Source of the DNA: Sediminicola sp.
GTDB taxonomy: Bacteria > Bacteroidota > Bacteroidia > Flavobacteriales > Flavobacteriaceae
NCBI GenBank assembly: GCA_024643325.1
Contig: JAHEND010000035.1
Location: 1 to 64,000, forward strand
DNA: 64,000 nucleotides
Direction of reading: 5' to 3'
The notes beneath the pieces were generated by a model, which made no database searches, was not told the origin of the DNA, and was given only the letters and a program-made list of their open reading frames with translations. The number at the start of each line of letters is the position of its first letter. Position 1 is the stretch's first letter. Both the position numbers and the translations under genes were made by a program. Below are positions 62,873 through 64,000 of the stretch, one piece after another.

Positions 62873-64000
62873 ATGAATGTTTTAAAATTCGGTGGTACCT
62901 CAGTAGCCAACGCACAAAATATCAGTCTTGTAAAAAATATCGTTCAACAGAACACCTATAAAAAACAATATGTTATTGTTTCTGCACTTGGTGGCGTAAC
63001 GGATTTATTACTTGAAACCGCCGCTTCAGCAGCCCATCAAGATCCCCAATACAAAATACCCTTAAACGAGATTGAAAAAAGACACTTAGACACGGTAAAA
63101 TCTCTGATTCCAACCAATGATCAGGCTGGAATCTTAAGCCAGATTAAAGCGGCATTAAACACCTTAGAAACCCTTTTAGAAGGAGCTTTCCTCATCGGAG
63201 AAATAACACCAAAACTCTCAGACAAAATAGTGAGCTTTGGAGAACTATTGTCCTCTTATATTATCAGTGCTTACTTTAAGTCTCAAGGCTTAGACGCCCT
63301 TCATGCAGACGCGAGAACACTCATCACCACAGACCATTTACACGGTAAAGCAACTGTTAACTACCCCCTCACCAATCAAAAATTGAAAGCATTCAATGGG
63401 GACAATAAAAACGCTATTGTAGTGATGGGTGGCTTTATTGCTTCTAGCACAGATGGTGTTGCAACTACACTAGGAAGGGGTGGTTCAGATTTTACTGCAG
63501 CCATAGTGGCAGCTGCTCTAGACGCAGTATTGCTTGAAATATACACCGACGTAAGTGGGATGTTTACCGCCAATCCAAAATTGGTAAAGCAAGCCAGACC
63601 CATCATTAGCATTTCATATGAAGAGGCCATGGAGTTGTCTCATTTTGGCGCTAAAGTGCTCTACCCCCCTACCATTCAACCGGTATTACAAAAGCAAATT
63701 CCTATTGCCATTAAAAACACTTTTGACCCTCAGGCGGTAGGTACACTAATTCAAAAACAAACTTCAGAAGGAAACAAAACAGTGCAAGGCATTAGCCACG
63801 TAGAAAATATGGCCTTAATTTCTTTAGAAGGACCAGGCATGGTTGGTATTCCAGGAATATCTAAAAGATTTTTCGAAGTGCTCTCCAATGCAAAAATAAG
63901 TGTGGTATTAATTACTCAAGCTTCTTCAGAACATTCTATCTGTGTGGGTATTGCTGCAGAAGACACTTCAGCCGCAGTGGCACTCGTAAATGAAGCCTTC
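62873..64000 (+). CDS. thrA: Bifunctional aspartokinase/homoserine dehydrogenase I, N-terminal part (runs off window)
   Basis: MNVLKFGGTSVANAQNISLVKNIVQQ; VVMGGFIASSTDGVATTLGRGGSDFTAAIVAAAL; no stop before window end. Confidence 0.92.
   Translation, partial: MNVLKFGGTSVANAQNISLVKNIVQQNTYKKQYVIVSALGGVTDLLLETAASAAHQDPQYKIPLNEIEKRHLDTVKSLIPTNDQAGILSQIKAALNTLETLLEGAFLIGEITPKLSDKIVSFGELLSSYIISAYFKSQGLDALHADARTLITTDHLHGKATVNYPLTNQKLKAFNGDNKNAIVVMGGFIASSTDGVATTLGRGGSDFTAAIVAAALDAVLLEIYTDVSGMFTANPKLVKQARPIISISYEEAMELSHFGAKVLYPPTIQPVLQKQIPIAIKNTFDPQAVGTLIQKQTSEGNKTVQGISHVENMALISLEGPGMVGIPGISKRFFEVLSNAKISVVLITQASSEHSICVGIAAEDTSAAVALVNEAF

Noticed and set aside
63376-63630. ORF 63376..63630 minus strand
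   Set aside because: Antisense to thrA.

Overview
AT-rich chromosomal window whose gene content fits a marine Bacteroidetes (Flavobacteriaceae-like) genome. The taxon is inferred from PorP/SprF and T9SS type B sorting domains, bshA, 7TMR-HD, ClpC, and a TANNTTTG-like promoter. Most of the window (about 11-49 kb and 51.6-64 kb) is housekeeping: penicillin acylase, UDP-sugar dehydrogenases, bshA, GH3, Fe-S oxidoreductases, MlaD, amidase, LptD-like, RidA, pfkA-gap-kinase, TamB, tsaD, rsmE, GMC oxidoreductase, MscS, 7TMR-HD phosphohydrolase, thiolase, gyrA, clpC and the start of thrA. Accessory-looking regions are 0-10 kb (T9SS-secreted repeat protein plus PorP, two membrane-anchored AraC-type regulators, two InlB-repeat lipoproteins, a duplicated 83-bp intergenic element) and 50.1-51.6 kb. 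The latter has a truncated peroxiredoxin fused head-to-head with what looks like the C-terminal remnant of a polymerase-like mobile-element protein, next to a tRNA-Ser/Pro/Arg cluster. The most notable non-coding signals are a threonine-rich leader peptide upstream of thrA, nested palindromes between gyrA and clpC, a terminator-like hairpin just upstream of a lipoprotein start codon, and a degenerate 20-bp tandem repeat. I saw no CRISPR array, intact transposon, or clearly new multigene defence system. All family calls come from reading the sequence, without database searches.
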